DNA from: Pedobacter duraquae
Lineage (GTDB): Bacteria > Bacteroidota > Bacteroidia > Sphingobacteriales > Sphingobacteriaceae
DNA length: 64,000 nt
Assembly: GCF_004362245.1 (NCBI RefSeq)
Contig: NZ_SNWM01000002.1
Span: 1 to 64,000 of the forward strand
Direction of reading: 5' to 3'
A program made the position numbers and the translations under genes. The notes below the pieces were generated by a model. That model was given only the letters and a program-made list of their open reading frames with translations. It did not search any database and was not told the origin of the DNA. Position 1 is the stretch's first letter. Each line of letters begins with the position of its first letter. Shown one piece after another: positions 34,792-43,864 of the stretch.

Positions 34792-37236
34792 ATGAAAAAA
34801 TTAATGGCCATTTTGGCCATCTGGATGAGTATTGCCTCAACTTTTGCTCAGGGACAAACTCCGGGAAGCATTCAGGGAACTGTAAATGAATCTGTTAACA
34901 AACCATTTGACTACGCTACCGTCACCTTATTTAAATTCAAGGATTCTGCATTGGTTAAAACTACGTTTACAGAAAAAGACGGTCGGTTTAGTTTTGAAAA
35001 TGTTGCTCCTGGGAGTTACCGGATCACTGTGAGTGCCATGGGCTTTGACAGGTTTCAGTCGGCAGAGATTACACTTCCTGGTAACGAAACGATTAAGCTA
35101 CCTTCAATTTTACTTGTTGCAGGTTCAAACAACCTGAAGCAGGTCGATATTGTTTCCAAGAAAGCTTTTGTTGAGCGGAAGATCGACCGCACCGTAGTTA
35201 ACGTTGATGCACTGATTTCTAATGCAGGGAGTACCGCACTCGATGTACTCGAAAAGTCGCCAGGCATAACCGTTGATCAAAACGGAACTATCAGTCTGAA
35301 AGGAAAGCAGGGTGCTGTGATTTTCATTGATGACAAGCCAACCTATCTCTCTGGAGGAGACCTTCAAAGTTATCTCCAATCACTCCCCGCTTCAGCGTTG
35401 GAGCAGGTGGAGATCATGACAAATCCCCCGGCAAAATATGATGCCGCAGGCAACGCGGGTGTAATCAATATCAAAACAAAGAAAGGTAAGGTAAAGGGGT
35501 TCAATGGTGCTGTGAACCTCGGACTCAGCCAGGGAAAAATGACGAGATCTAATAATAGCCTAAACTTCAATTACAGAGACAATAAATTAAATTTATTCGG
35601 AACTGTGAGTGATAACCTGAATAATAGCTTTAGTGACCTCACGATTATGCGACGCTATAAAAATGCCGATGAGAGCACCAAATCGATCTTTGATCAGCGT
35701 AGCTATTTTAAAAGACACGGTAATACACTGAATGGAAAAATCGGAGCTGATTACTATGCAACTGAAAAAACAACCTGGGGTATTGTGCTTACAGGAATGA
35801 CGCGCAACTCAAAACAAACCAATGATAATACCAGTAATCTACTCAATGCTTTCAACAAACTGGATTCAATGATAGTGGCAAAAAATTCGGACATAATCGA
35901 TTTTAAGAATGGTGGTGTGAACTTGAATTTCAGGCATCAGTTTGATAAAAGTGGTCAAGAACTGACTATTGATGGCGACTATCTGAATTACAAAAACCAA
36001 ACAGACCAGGTGTACGACAACTTCAGTTATCTTCCTGATGGTAAACTAAAAACACAAGATAGATTAACAGGCTCTTTACCTGCCGGTGTGGATATTTATT
36101 CCCTCAAAACGGATTACACTAAACCTATGGCGTCTGGTTGGAAATTCGAGTCTGGATTAAAATCAAGTTTTATCAAAACAGACAATACGGTTAACTACTT
36201 CAATACCGTAAATGCAATTACTAAGCCCGACTACGAGAAAAGCAACCATTTTATTTATAAGGAAAATATCAATGCCGGCTATCTAAACTTAAGTCGCGAA
36301 GGAAAAAGATTATCCATGCAATTAGGTCTTAGATTAGAAAATACTGTGTCAGATGGGCATCAATATGGCAATGCAGTAAAACCTGATTCTGCGTTCCGCA
36401 GAACCTATACCGGATTATTTCCAACGGCGTATCTTTCTTACAAACTTGATTCCATGTCCAACAACCAGATTGGGCTCAACTACGGCCGCAGGATTGACAG
36501 ACCCTATTATCAGGATCTTAACCCCTTCCTCTCGCCACTTGATAAATTCACGTTCTACGTAGGTAATCCATTTTTAAGACCGGCATACACGAATAGTGTT
36601 GAATTGAGCCATACCTATAAAAATTTTCTGACAACCACGCTCAGCTACAGTAGCACTAAGGATGAGGTAAATGAAACCATCGAAATCGTAAACGGCACTT
36701 ATTTTAGCAGACCAGGCAACATCGGTAAGAGCACATTAAAAAGTATCAGTGTGGATGGAAACGGCGATCTTACCAAATGGCTCAATGCCCATATTTTTGT
36801 TCAAGTAGCGCAGACGCACTCAGTGAGCGACTTTTATACCGGACCATTGGACACTAAGGGTATTTTCTATTATATCGGCCCAACATTCCAGTTTAAGCTT
36901 CCTTCAGACTGGAGCGCGGAACTTGCAGGTTCTTATCAAAGTAAGGTTGTTAACGCCCAGTTTATTGCCGGAGCAGTTAAACAGGTACGTATAGCCGTAA
37001 TGAAAAAGCTATCGGCCAGCACCTCTATCAAATTGAACGTAAACGACATCTTTTATACCCGGGTAAATTCAGGAGTAATTAATAACCTGGCGCTTACCGA
37101 TGCCAGTTACAGAAACCTAAGTGATTCAAGATTTGCCACACTTTCGCTCAACTACCGCTTCGGCAAGAGTATCGCAGACCAGCGCAAACATGATGCTGCA
37201 GGCGCTCAGGATGAGCAGAACCGGGTGAAAAACTAG
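34792..37236 (+). CDS. Outer membrane beta-barrel / TonB-dependent receptor
   Basis: An 814-residue outer membrane protein with a signal peptide (to TFAQG), an N-terminal carboxypeptidase-like domain (GSIQGTVNESVNKPFDYATVTLFK, about 25-110), a plug-like domain (ALDVLEKSPGITVDQNGTISLKGKQG to YDAAGNAGVINIKTKKG), and a barrel from about residue 230. This is the 'outer membrane beta-barrel family' variant of TonB receptors. It follows the blaI/blaR1 pair by 32 bases and is probably controlled by it. Substrate unknown. Confidence 0.88.
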   Translation: MKKLMAILAIWMSIASTFAQGQTPGSIQGTVNESVNKPFDYATVTLFKFKDSALVKTTFTEKDGRFSFENVAPGSYRITVSAMGFDRFQSAEITLPGNETIKLPSILLVAGSNNLKQVDIVSKKAFVERKIDRTVVNVDALISNAGSTALDVLEKSPGITVDQNGTISLKGKQGAVIFIDDKPTYLSGGDLQSYLQSLPASALEQVEIMTNPPAKYDAAGNAGVINIKTKKGKVKGFNGAVNLGLSQGKMTRSNNSLNFNYRDNKLNLFGTVSDNLNNSFSDLTIMRRYKNADESTKSIFDQRSYFKRHGNTLNGKIGADYYATEKTTWGIVLTGMTRNSKQTNDNTSNLLNAFNKLDSMIVAKNSDIIDFKNGGVNLNFRHQFDKSGQELTIDGDYLNYKNQTDQVYDNFSYLPDGKLKTQDRLTGSLPAGVDIYSLKTDYTKPMASGWKFESGLKSSFIKTDNTVNYFNTVNAITKPDYEKSNHFIYKENINAGYLNLSREGKRLSMQLGLRLENTVSDGHQYGNAVKPDSAFRRTYTGLFPTAYLSYKLDSMSNNQIGLNYGRRIDRPYYQDLNPFLSPLDKFTFYVGNPFLRPAYTNSVELSHTYKNFLTTTLSYSSTKDEVNETIEIVNGTYFSRPGNIGKSTLKSISVDGNGDLTKWLNAHIFVQVAQTHSVSDFYTGPLDTKGIFYYIGPTFQFKLPSDWSAELAGSYQSKVVNAQFIAGAVKQVRIAVMKKLSASTSIKLNVNDIFYTRVNSGVINNLALTDASYRNLSDSRFATLSLNYRFGKSIADQRKHDAAGAQDEQNRVKN

Positions 37237-37274
37237 CATAAAACACTGACTATTAAATTATTGAATAGAATTAT

Positions 37275-37321
37275 ATGATTGTAAACATATCGCAAATTCG
37301 GCGCTATATGTTTACAATCAT
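37275..37321. repeat. Perfect 16-base inverted repeat between receptor and HD-phosphodiesterase genes
   Basis: ATGATTGTAAACATAT and its exact reverse complement ATATGTTTACAATCAT are separated by 15 bases. It lies about 40 bases after the receptor stop and upstream of the TTG start of the next gene. There is no clear T-run, so it could be a terminator-like hairpin or a binding site for a dimeric regulator. Confidence 0.8.
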
Positions 37322-37369
37322 TTATTGATGAATTTATCTTAATTTTGGAAGACATCAATAATAATCATT

Positions 37370-39445
37370 TTGGCCAAGATCAATAAGAACTCTCATAAAG
37401 TACTGTACCGCAAATACTCATCAAATATTAAATATATTATGATGGTAGTTACGGTCTTACTGATCACGTTTTTCCTGCCCAAGCAACCAAGGTTCAGGTA
37501 CGAATTCGAAAAAGGTAAAGTGTGGCTTAACAAAGACCTGGTATCTCCTTTCAGTTTCGCTATTTTAAAAACCACACCACAGGTTGTTACGGATAAACAA
37601 GATGCGCTGGATAATGTACTGCCGATATACACTTACAATTCGGACATACTGAACAGTGTTGAAGAGGCCTACTTAAATGAGTTTGATGTAAAATGGCGCT
37701 CTGCAGCTTTTTCTGATGCTGAAAAAACCTATTACAAAACTGCTTCTCTAAATCTGCTCAAGTCTATTTATGAGAAGGGAATTATCGCTACTAATCCTAA
37801 ACATCAGAAAGGTGCTAAATACTATGATCTATCCTTGTTAAATAATAATATTTCCAAGAAAGTAAGTAGCCAGGACCTTTTTACTGTACAAACTGCGCTC
37901 GACTTTTTCAGTAGTACATTTAAGGCTACCGATCTCAGAATCAAAGATCTTGTAATCAATCTGGTCGAAGATCATTTACAACCAAACATTCTGTTTGATG
38001 AAAAGATGACTTCCATTGTCCAGAATAACACCGTAAGCAGTTTGTCGACCACACGTGGTATGGTGCAAAAAGGCGAGCTGATTATTGCAAAAGGGAATGT
38101 GATCGATGATGACGCCTACCAGAAACTCCAGTCTTTCAAAGCTACTTATGAAGCGCAAACGAAGACTATCGGTGATCGTAATTTAGTTTACCTGGGTCAG
38201 GTTATGCTCGTTGGCTTTATTCTAAGCCTGTTGATGGTGTTTTTATATCTTTTCAGAAAGGATATTTTTGCCGATAACAGGCAGTTGTCTCTGATCCTCC
38301 TGGTGATCACTTCTATGCTTTTAGCATTGACCTGGGCTATTAAAATGAATCTGCCTAGTCTGTATTACATTCCTTTTTGTATCGTTCCCATTATCATCAG
38401 GATTCTGTTTGATACCCGACTTGCATTATATCTACACTTGCTGGTGATTCTGATTGCAGGGTTCTTTGTACCGAATAGTTTTGAATTCGTTTTTTATGAA
38501 ACTACCGCGGGGATGGTTGCCATTTATAGTATCAGAAACCTGATCAAAAGGGAGCAATTGTTACTTTCTGCCTTGTTTATCCTAACCTCCTATTTCATCT
38601 GTTTTGTAGGTGTTGCGCTATTGCGCGAGGGATCTTTCCAGGAAATTGAATGGGTTAATTTTGTGCCTTTCAGCGTGAGTGTATTGCTTTCCCTGCTAGC
38701 CTATCCCTTAATTTATGCCTTTGAACGTGTATTTGGAATCACTTCAGATATCGCACTGATAGAACTTACAAACACCAATAACAAGCTCTTGAGAGAACTT
38801 GCTTTTAAAGCCCCGGGAACCTTTCAACATTCCCTACAGGTAGCTAATCTGGCTGAGGCCGCAATCTTCAAGATTGGCGGAAATTCTCTATTGGTACGTG
38901 CAGGAGCCTTATACCATGATATTGGTAAAATTGAAAATCCACAGTATTTCATTGAGAACAATACCGGAAAGAGTCCGCATGACAAGCTTCCTTATGAACA
39001 AAGTGCCCAGATTATCATTAAACACGTGCTTAAAGGCATTGAAATTACACGCAAGCACCAAATCCCGGAAAGTGTGATTGATTTCATTAGAACGCATCAT
39101 GGTAACACCAGGGTGGATTATTTCTATCAGTCGTACTTAAAAAACTCCCCGGAAAAATTCGTCGACGAAAATATTTTCAGATACCCTGGTCCTATTCCTT
39201 TTTCTAAAGAAACGGGTGTTTTAATGCTGGCAGATTCGGTGGAAGCTGCCTCAAGAAGTCTCAAAAATCCGGATGCTCAAAACATCAATGACCTCGTTGA
39301 ACGCATCATTGACTACAAATTAGCACAAAATCAATTAGACAATTGTGATTTAACGTTAAAAGATCTTGAAACTATAAAGCTGATATTCAAGACAATGCTT
39401 ATGAGCATCTATCACGTGCGTATAGATTATCCAAAAACAATGTAA
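37370..39445 (+). CDS. PgpH-like 7TM HD-domain phosphodiesterase
   Basis: A 691-residue membrane protein of the 7TMR-HDED/HDIG class. There is one N-terminal membrane segment, an extracytoplasmic HDED-type domain (about 50-270), seven membrane segments (about 275-460), and a cytosolic HD domain with FKAPGTFQHSLQVANLAE, ALYHDIGKIENPQYF and RTHHGNTRVDYFY. Homologues hydrolyse cyclic di-AMP, so it probably controls that messenger. The start is a TTG at 37370, giving the basic N-terminus AKINKNSHKVLYRKY; no ATG fits before the first membrane segment. A TAATTTTG element at 37340-37347 may be the -7 promoter box. Confidence 0.9.
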   Translation: MAKINKNSHKVLYRKYSSNIKYIMMVVTVLLITFFLPKQPRFRYEFEKGKVWLNKDLVSPFSFAILKTTPQVVTDKQDALDNVLPIYTYNSDILNSVEEAYLNEFDVKWRSAAFSDAEKTYYKTASLNLLKSIYEKGIIATNPKHQKGAKYYDLSLLNNNISKKVSSQDLFTVQTALDFFSSTFKATDLRIKDLVINLVEDHLQPNILFDEKMTSIVQNNTVSSLSTTRGMVQKGELIIAKGNVIDDDAYQKLQSFKATYEAQTKTIGDRNLVYLGQVMLVGFILSLLMVFLYLFRKDIFADNRQLSLILLVITSMLLALTWAIKMNLPSLYYIPFCIVPIIIRILFDTRLALYLHLLVILIAGFFVPNSFEFVFYETTAGMVAIYSIRNLIKREQLLLSALFILTSYFICFVGVALLREGSFQEIEWVNFVPFSVSVLLSLLAYPLIYAFERVFGITSDIALIELTNTNNKLLRELAFKAPGTFQHSLQVANLAEAAIFKIGGNSLLVRAGALYHDIGKIENPQYFIENNTGKSPHDKLPYEQSAQIIIKHVLKGIEITRKHQIPESVIDFIRTHHGNTRVDYFYQSYLKNSPEKFVDENIFRYPGPIPFSKETGVLMLADSVEAASRSLKNPDAQNINDLVERIIDYKLAQNQLDNCDLTLKDLETIKLIFKTMLMSIYHVRIDYPKTM

Positions 39446-39451
39446 TTTTTT

Positions 39452-39481
39452 TTTGCAAAGCTGTTTGAATTACTATATTTG
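39452..39481 (+). promoter_or_regulatory. Bacteroidetes-type promoter of tRNA-Ser
   Basis: TTTG at 39452-39455 and TATATTTG at 39474-39481, 18 bases apart, match the TTTG / TAnnTTTG consensus of the Bacteroidetes primary sigma factor. The tRNA starts about 33 bases further on. Confidence 0.6.
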
Positions 39482-39513
39482 CAACCTCAAAACGGCAGTT
39501 TTGGGCGAAAAAC

Positions 39514-39600
39514 GGAGAGATGCCTGAGTGGCCGAAAGGAACAGTTTGCTAAACTGTCGTACTGGCAACGGTACCGAGGGTTCGAATCCCTCTCTCTCCG
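39514..39600 (+). tRNA. tRNA-Ser (anticodon GCT)
   Basis: An 87-base cloverleaf with a long variable arm as expected for serine. Acceptor arms are GGAGAGA and TCTCTCC with discriminator G; the D-loop is in TGGCCGAAAGG; the anticodon loop TTGCTAA sits in the stem CAGT/ACTG; and the T-arm is GAGGG-TTCGAAT-CCCTC. CCA is not encoded. A truncated integrase follows 250 bases downstream, so the 3' end is a candidate attachment site for the island to the right. Confidence 0.97.
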
Positions 39601-39623
39601 CTGGTAACACTACCAAAAAGTAT

Positions 39624-39659
39624 AAAAAGCCTGTTAATGTATCATTAACAGGCTTTTTT
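39624..39659 (+). terminator. Rho-independent terminator after tRNA-Ser
   Basis: Perfect 16-base arms AAAAAGCCTGTTAATG / CATTAACAGGCTTTTT with loop TAT, followed by T residues. It closes the tRNA transcript. Confidence 0.9.
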
Positions 39660-39847
39660 GTTTTTAAGATGTGTCAAATTGTTCATCTAAAACCATCTCT
39701 CCAGTGAGTAATCCAGTGAGTAGGGTAAAAAAACTGAGCTACTCACTGAAAGTGATTTAAAATACTGTTCATCAACAAGTTCAGTATTTGAACATCTTGT
39801 AAAAACCTGACTGTTAGGTTAATTTTATTACACTTAAAACAGTTATC

Positions 39848-40789
39848 ATGGTGAGTACATTAAAGACTTCATTTTATTTGAAGAAACAAAAAAATTATTT
39901 AGGTGGTGAAATGCCCGTCTACCTCCGAATTACAGTCGACGATCAACTTGCGGAAATTTCCACTGGTGTAAACAGTTTACCGTCAAAATGGATTGCGCGG
40001 AAGGGACGATTAAAACTTTCAGATATGACCTCTCAGCAGTTAAATGACATCTTAGACAAATTAGAGTTAAAGGCGAAAGACAATTACAGATACTTATTGG
40101 AGGTAGATCCAACCAGATTGATCACGGCACAAGACATAAAAAACTTAGTCACCGGAAAGAAAATTCAGCGTATCATGCTTCTTGACATATTTCAGGAACA
40201 CAACAATAAAGTTCAAGCTTTGGTAGGTGAGCATTTCGCGGAAGGCACATTGGAAAGATATAAAACTACTTATAAACATACCGCTGACTTCATTAAAATG
40301 AAATATAAGGTCGACGATCTAGCCATCACAAGAGTAAATCATGAGTTTATATATGAGTTTGATTTCTATTTGAGAAGCACACGTATGTGCAATAATAATA
40401 CGACTATCAAATACCTTAAAAACTTTAAAAAGATCATTCTTTTGGCTATTGCAAGTGGATTCATAAATACCAATCCATTCTTGAACTATAAACCGAAATT
40501 AAAGGCTGTGGATCGTACAGCCTTAACAAAGGAAGAACTCGCGTCGATGCAAAAGAAAACTTTTGAGGTAGAGCGTCTTGAGGCAGTGAAGGACGCTTTT
40601 TTGTTTTGTTGTTACACCGGTTTGGCATATGCAGATGTTTCCGCGTTAAATCGAACAAATATTCTAAAGGGAATAGACGGAGAAATGTGGATCCACACCT
40701 TTAGAAAAAAAACATCCACTCCTACCAAAGTCCCACTACTTAAACCCGCATTAGCACTTATCAAGAAATACAAGGATCACCCAAAATGA
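39848..40789 (+). CDS. Truncated tyrosine recombinase (integrase)
   Basis: A 313-residue N-terminal and middle part of a Bacteroidetes phage-type integrase: an Arm-binding domain (TSFYLKKQKNYLGGEMPVYLRITVDD, about 5-90), a SAM-like core-binding domain (about 100-215), and the start of the catalytic domain (LFCCYTGLAYADVSALN). The protein stops at KKYKDHPK, before the H-x-x-R block and the catalytic Tyr, so it cannot recombine DNA. Full relatives are about 400 residues. It follows tRNA-Ser at the left edge of the accessory region and is probably the decayed integrase of that island. Confidence 0.85.
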   Translation: MVSTLKTSFYLKKQKNYLGGEMPVYLRITVDDQLAEISTGVNSLPSKWIARKGRLKLSDMTSQQLNDILDKLELKAKDNYRYLLEVDPTRLITAQDIKNLVTGKKIQRIMLLDIFQEHNNKVQALVGEHFAEGTLERYKTTYKHTADFIKMKYKVDDLAITRVNHEFIYEFDFYLRSTRMCNNNTTIKYLKNFKKIILLAIASGFINTNPFLNYKPKLKAVDRTALTKEELASMQKKTFEVERLEAVKDAFLFCCYTGLAYADVSALNRTNILKGIDGEMWIHTFRKKTSTPTKVPLLKPALALIKKYKDHPK

Positions 40790-41001
40790 TCGACAAATCT
40801 CCCCATACCTGTATTATAATCCTGACAAGTACTATAGTGATTGTTAACGATTTTAACAACTAATGAACTGTAGCAGCCGTGATTTTTGGAACGCGCATGT
40901 TACTCGTATGATGAGAATAATATGCACAATACGCAGCCTACGATAAATCCGCTGGATAAAGAGCGTTATTTTATTTAATTTAAACACTTAATCATAGCCA
41001 T

Positions 41002-42270
41002 ATGAAATTAACGCCTCAAAAATGGGGAATGATGCGCAACCCCGCATTTTCCCTGAATGATTCGCTTGAAGATTCCTGGAATTCGCTGAAAAACAAAATT
41101 GCAGCGGCCTCCCCTGACTTTTATAATCTCATTAAAGAAATAAGCCACACGGACCTGGAATTACAGCCAGAAAAGATCAGGTTCACGGTCTGGAAATATT
41201 TTAACCGTGCCAAATTCCGGGCAACTCCGTTTGCTGGTCTAGCCACCTTTAGCCTACTGCGCGAACGCATGTCACAATCGCAAACCGGGATAGAAATTCA
41301 GCGTGAGGCTACCGAACATGTATTTAAAGACTGGAGCGAAAAAGAAGGGGCGCCAAAACAATCTGCAAAAAAAGCAGATATGTTAGTTGTAAACTCAACA
41401 CTTTACCATTTAGGAAACGAAATCAGATATGTGGCAGCAAGCCAAGGGCAATTTAGCACACGTTCATTACAAAATTTCCCAGAGCTGTCTACAGTGTTGG
41501 ACCTTTGTAAATTTAAGATCGATTATGATCAATTGAAAACTCAAGTTGCTTTTCATGTGTCACTACGTGGTCGCCGCTTAGAACAGCTTATAAAAGACAT
41601 GATCGAAAACCAAATGCTTTGGACAGACCAAATGGCTAACATTACTGGGGAGGATTATTTTGCAAGGATCGGCGTGGGTAAACATTCAGCAGATAAGTCA
41701 TATATCATTTCAGAACGACATGTTAGTCACGGAAGCCTAGATTTGGATCCGCTAAAAAACCTCCCTGGGTTTTTAGATTTCATGGCTAAATATACCGGCA
41801 ATCGGGAAAACCCTGATTTACATTCTTTCAAAAAAATGTTTCTGAAAAAATTCGGACAGCAGCTGGTTCCCTTAAGCATCGCATTGGATCCAGAGGCCGG
41901 AATTGGCTATGGATCATTGGAGCAAACTGAAAACAGCAGCGACCTCATTGAGCTGTTAAAAACAGATGGAACACCCGAAGCTGTGTTCAAAATATCGTAC
42001 ACTGAGTTGCATCAGTTTATATTGACCAATCTCATCCAAGGAAATACGGTACGACTTGATGAATTTGAACCGTTGAGGACACCAGGCGAAATAAAACTCC
42101 CTAACACTTTAAGCATCATTTATCATCTATTTGAAGGACAACCGGTAGTATCAAGTGCTGGTGGCTGTACAGCAGTTGCCCTTCTGGGCCGTTTTTCCCT
42201 CGGAAACGATGCTGTTACCGAGCATATAAAAAACTTATCTCAATTGAAGAAAAGGCGAATCCTGGTATAA
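41002..42270 (+). CDS. LanB-type lantibiotic dehydratase, N-terminal part
   Basis: The first 422 residues of a class I lanthipeptide-type dehydratase, which glutamylates Ser/Thr of a precursor using glutamyl-tRNA. The start MMRNPAFSLND corresponds to the usual R-T-P-x-x-P block, and YFNRAKFRATPFAGLATFSLL is a strong Lant_dehydr_N motif near residue 68. The frame ends at 42270 in the middle of this domain. Immediately before the end is an in-frame A-AAA-AAC heptamer (42228-42234), and the minus-one frame continues the same protein. So this is one gene broken by a one-base change or joined by programmed slippage, giving about 935 residues in total. Confidence 0.85.
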   Translation: MKLTPQKWGMMRNPAFSLNDSLEDSWNSLKNKIAAASPDFYNLIKEISHTDLELQPEKIRFTVWKYFNRAKFRATPFAGLATFSLLRERMSQSQTGIEIQREATEHVFKDWSEKEGAPKQSAKKADMLVVNSTLYHLGNEIRYVAASQGQFSTRSLQNFPELSTVLDLCKFKIDYDQLKTQVAFHVSLRGRRLEQLIKDMIENQMLWTDQMANITGEDYFARIGVGKHSADKSYIISERHVSHGSLDLDPLKNLPGFLDFMAKYTGNRENPDLHSFKKMFLKKFGQQLVPLSIALDPEAGIGYGSLEQTENSSDLIELLKTDGTPEAVFKISYTELHQFILTNLIQGNTVRLDEFEPLRTPGEIKLPNTLSIIYHLFEGQPVVSSAGGCTAVALLGRFSLGNDAVTEHIKNLSQLKKRRILV

Positions 42271-42347
42271 GTTTTTTTGACATTGCCTATCAGGCAGAAA
42301 CTAAAGTAGACAATGTAAACCGCAGGAACAGCCTGTATCCAGAAGAG

Positions 42348-43808
42348 TTGCCTGTTCTAACTTGGTCTTGCCTGGATAAGCCGCTGGACTTAGATGACCT
42401 GCTTGTCTGCATCCAGGCCTCTGAAATCATCCTTACATCAAAACGTCTCAACAGACGTCTTGTTCCAAGGCTTGCATCTGCCTATAATTATTCACGGTCT
42501 GACCTGTCAGTGTATAGGTTTCTATCCGACCTGCAACATCAAAATTTAAAGTCAAATCTCGCATTCGACATACAATCTTTCTTCCCAGACCTGGATTATT
42601 ATCCCCGGGTTCTTTTCAAGAACATCATTGTTTCACCGGCGAGGTGGAAAATGGTGTTACTCGCTTTCAAAGGGGACTTGACAGAAGCAAAAAATGACAT
42701 TAATGGGCTCAGGATATGGTTGGATGAGAGAAATATTACCTATCCATTCAGGACCGGAATGGCCGATCAGACGCTTTTATTCGATCCGCAGAAAGGCGAT
42801 GATTTACAAGCTTTCCTAGCTTACCTCAAGCAGCAAAAGTCAGACGTGATTTACCTTAATGAAGCGTTACTTGGAAAGCAGAACAGCGTTCATGATGAGT
42901 TGGGGTCACCCTATCATGCAGAGTATCTAGTAAACTATTCCCATAGTCAGACCATTTATCGACCATTCGAACCAACTAAACTTCGGGTGTCAAAACCAAA
43001 TGAAATCGAAAATTATCAACTACCTGGCGGGGAGTGGCTCTACTTTGAAATTTATTTGAGTGAGTTCCGTACTAATGAAATACTGCTAAAGTATGTAGCC
43101 GAGTTTATCAGACAACAAAAACGGCATGTCAAAAAATGGTTCTTTATTAGGTATAACGATCCCGCTGCCCATCTGCGGCTCCGTTTCCAATTAAGACGGC
43201 CGGAGGGCCTTCAGTCACTGGTTACCGCTATGGACAACCTGCTTAACGGCGTTGTGAAATCAGGTATTGTAAAAAGCCTGGAACTTAAGACTTATGTGCG
43301 GGAGAGCGAACGTTATGGGCCGACAAGGATACTTTTGGTGGAAGAATATTTTTTCCAAGACAGCAAATACTGTATGGGATTGCTGAGAACGGCCGTTGCC
43401 ACCGATACACTCTATGTCACCTCGCTGTTGTATCTTCAGGGACTGCTTGGGATATGCTACACTAATCTTGAGGAAAGAATATCTTTCGTAAAGACGATTG
43501 GCGACCAATTTTCAAAAGAGCGTAAAACTACCAAAGCAGGCTTCAAGAACATAAACCGCTCCTACCAGGCCCTGATAGACAACTTTGACAATCTAACAAT
43601 AGCAAAGTATGCCAATATGGGCCGGAGACAACAGCACATTCTAGTAAAAATTCTTGATCTCTGTGATCCAGGTGACATAGAACCGATGGTTGCAGACTTG
43701 GTACACATGCATATTAACCGACTTTTTTCAAGCGACCAGCGGATTCATGAGCTGATAATCTATCAATATTTGAGAAAACTCCTGCTTGCAAGGCGAGTCG
43801 GATTATGA
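42348..43808 (+). CDS. LanB-type dehydratase, remainder with thiopeptide-type C-terminal domain
   Basis: The continuation of the dehydratase. Homology-like sequence in this frame begins already at about 42243 (EEKANPGISFFDIAYQAE, then VDNVNRR), upstream of the first possible start, a TTG at 42348. The central part has NKRL-like NRRLVPRLASAYNYSRSDLSVYRFLSDLQHQ. The last ~270 residues are the SpaB-C/thiopeptide-type elimination domain (WLYFEIYLSEFRTNEILLKYV; KKWFFIRYNDPAAHLRLRF; YVRESERYGP). Both catalytic halves are therefore encoded, but the break lies inside the glutamylation domain, not at the domain boundary where naturally split LanB proteins are divided. Confidence 0.85.
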   Translation: MPVLTWSCLDKPLDLDDLLVCIQASEIILTSKRLNRRLVPRLASAYNYSRSDLSVYRFLSDLQHQNLKSNLAFDIQSFFPDLDYYPRVLFKNIIVSPARWKMVLLAFKGDLTEAKNDINGLRIWLDERNITYPFRTGMADQTLLFDPQKGDDLQAFLAYLKQQKSDVIYLNEALLGKQNSVHDELGSPYHAEYLVNYSHSQTIYRPFEPTKLRVSKPNEIENYQLPGGEWLYFEIYLSEFRTNEILLKYVAEFIRQQKRHVKKWFFIRYNDPAAHLRLRFQLRRPEGLQSLVTAMDNLLNGVVKSGIVKSLELKTYVRESERYGPTRILLVEEYFFQDSKYCMGLLRTAVATDTLYVTSLLYLQGLLGICYTNLEERISFVKTIGDQFSKERKTTKAGFKNINRSYQALIDNFDNLTIAKYANMGRRQQHILVKILDLCDPGDIEPMVADLVHMHINRLFSSDQRIHELIIYQYLRKLLLARRVGL

Positions 43809-43864
43809 TTCCATTTAGCGACTCTAGAACTGAATCACTAACATAGCATGATGTCCAGTCTGTG

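Noticed and set aside
37275..37321. CRISPR-like repeat
   Set aside because: Only one inverted pair, with no spaced direct repeats. No CRISPR array was seen anywhere in the window.
39848..40789. Intact, active integrase
   Set aside because: The reading frame stops before the H-x-x-R and Tyr residues, and no continuation was found in other frames.
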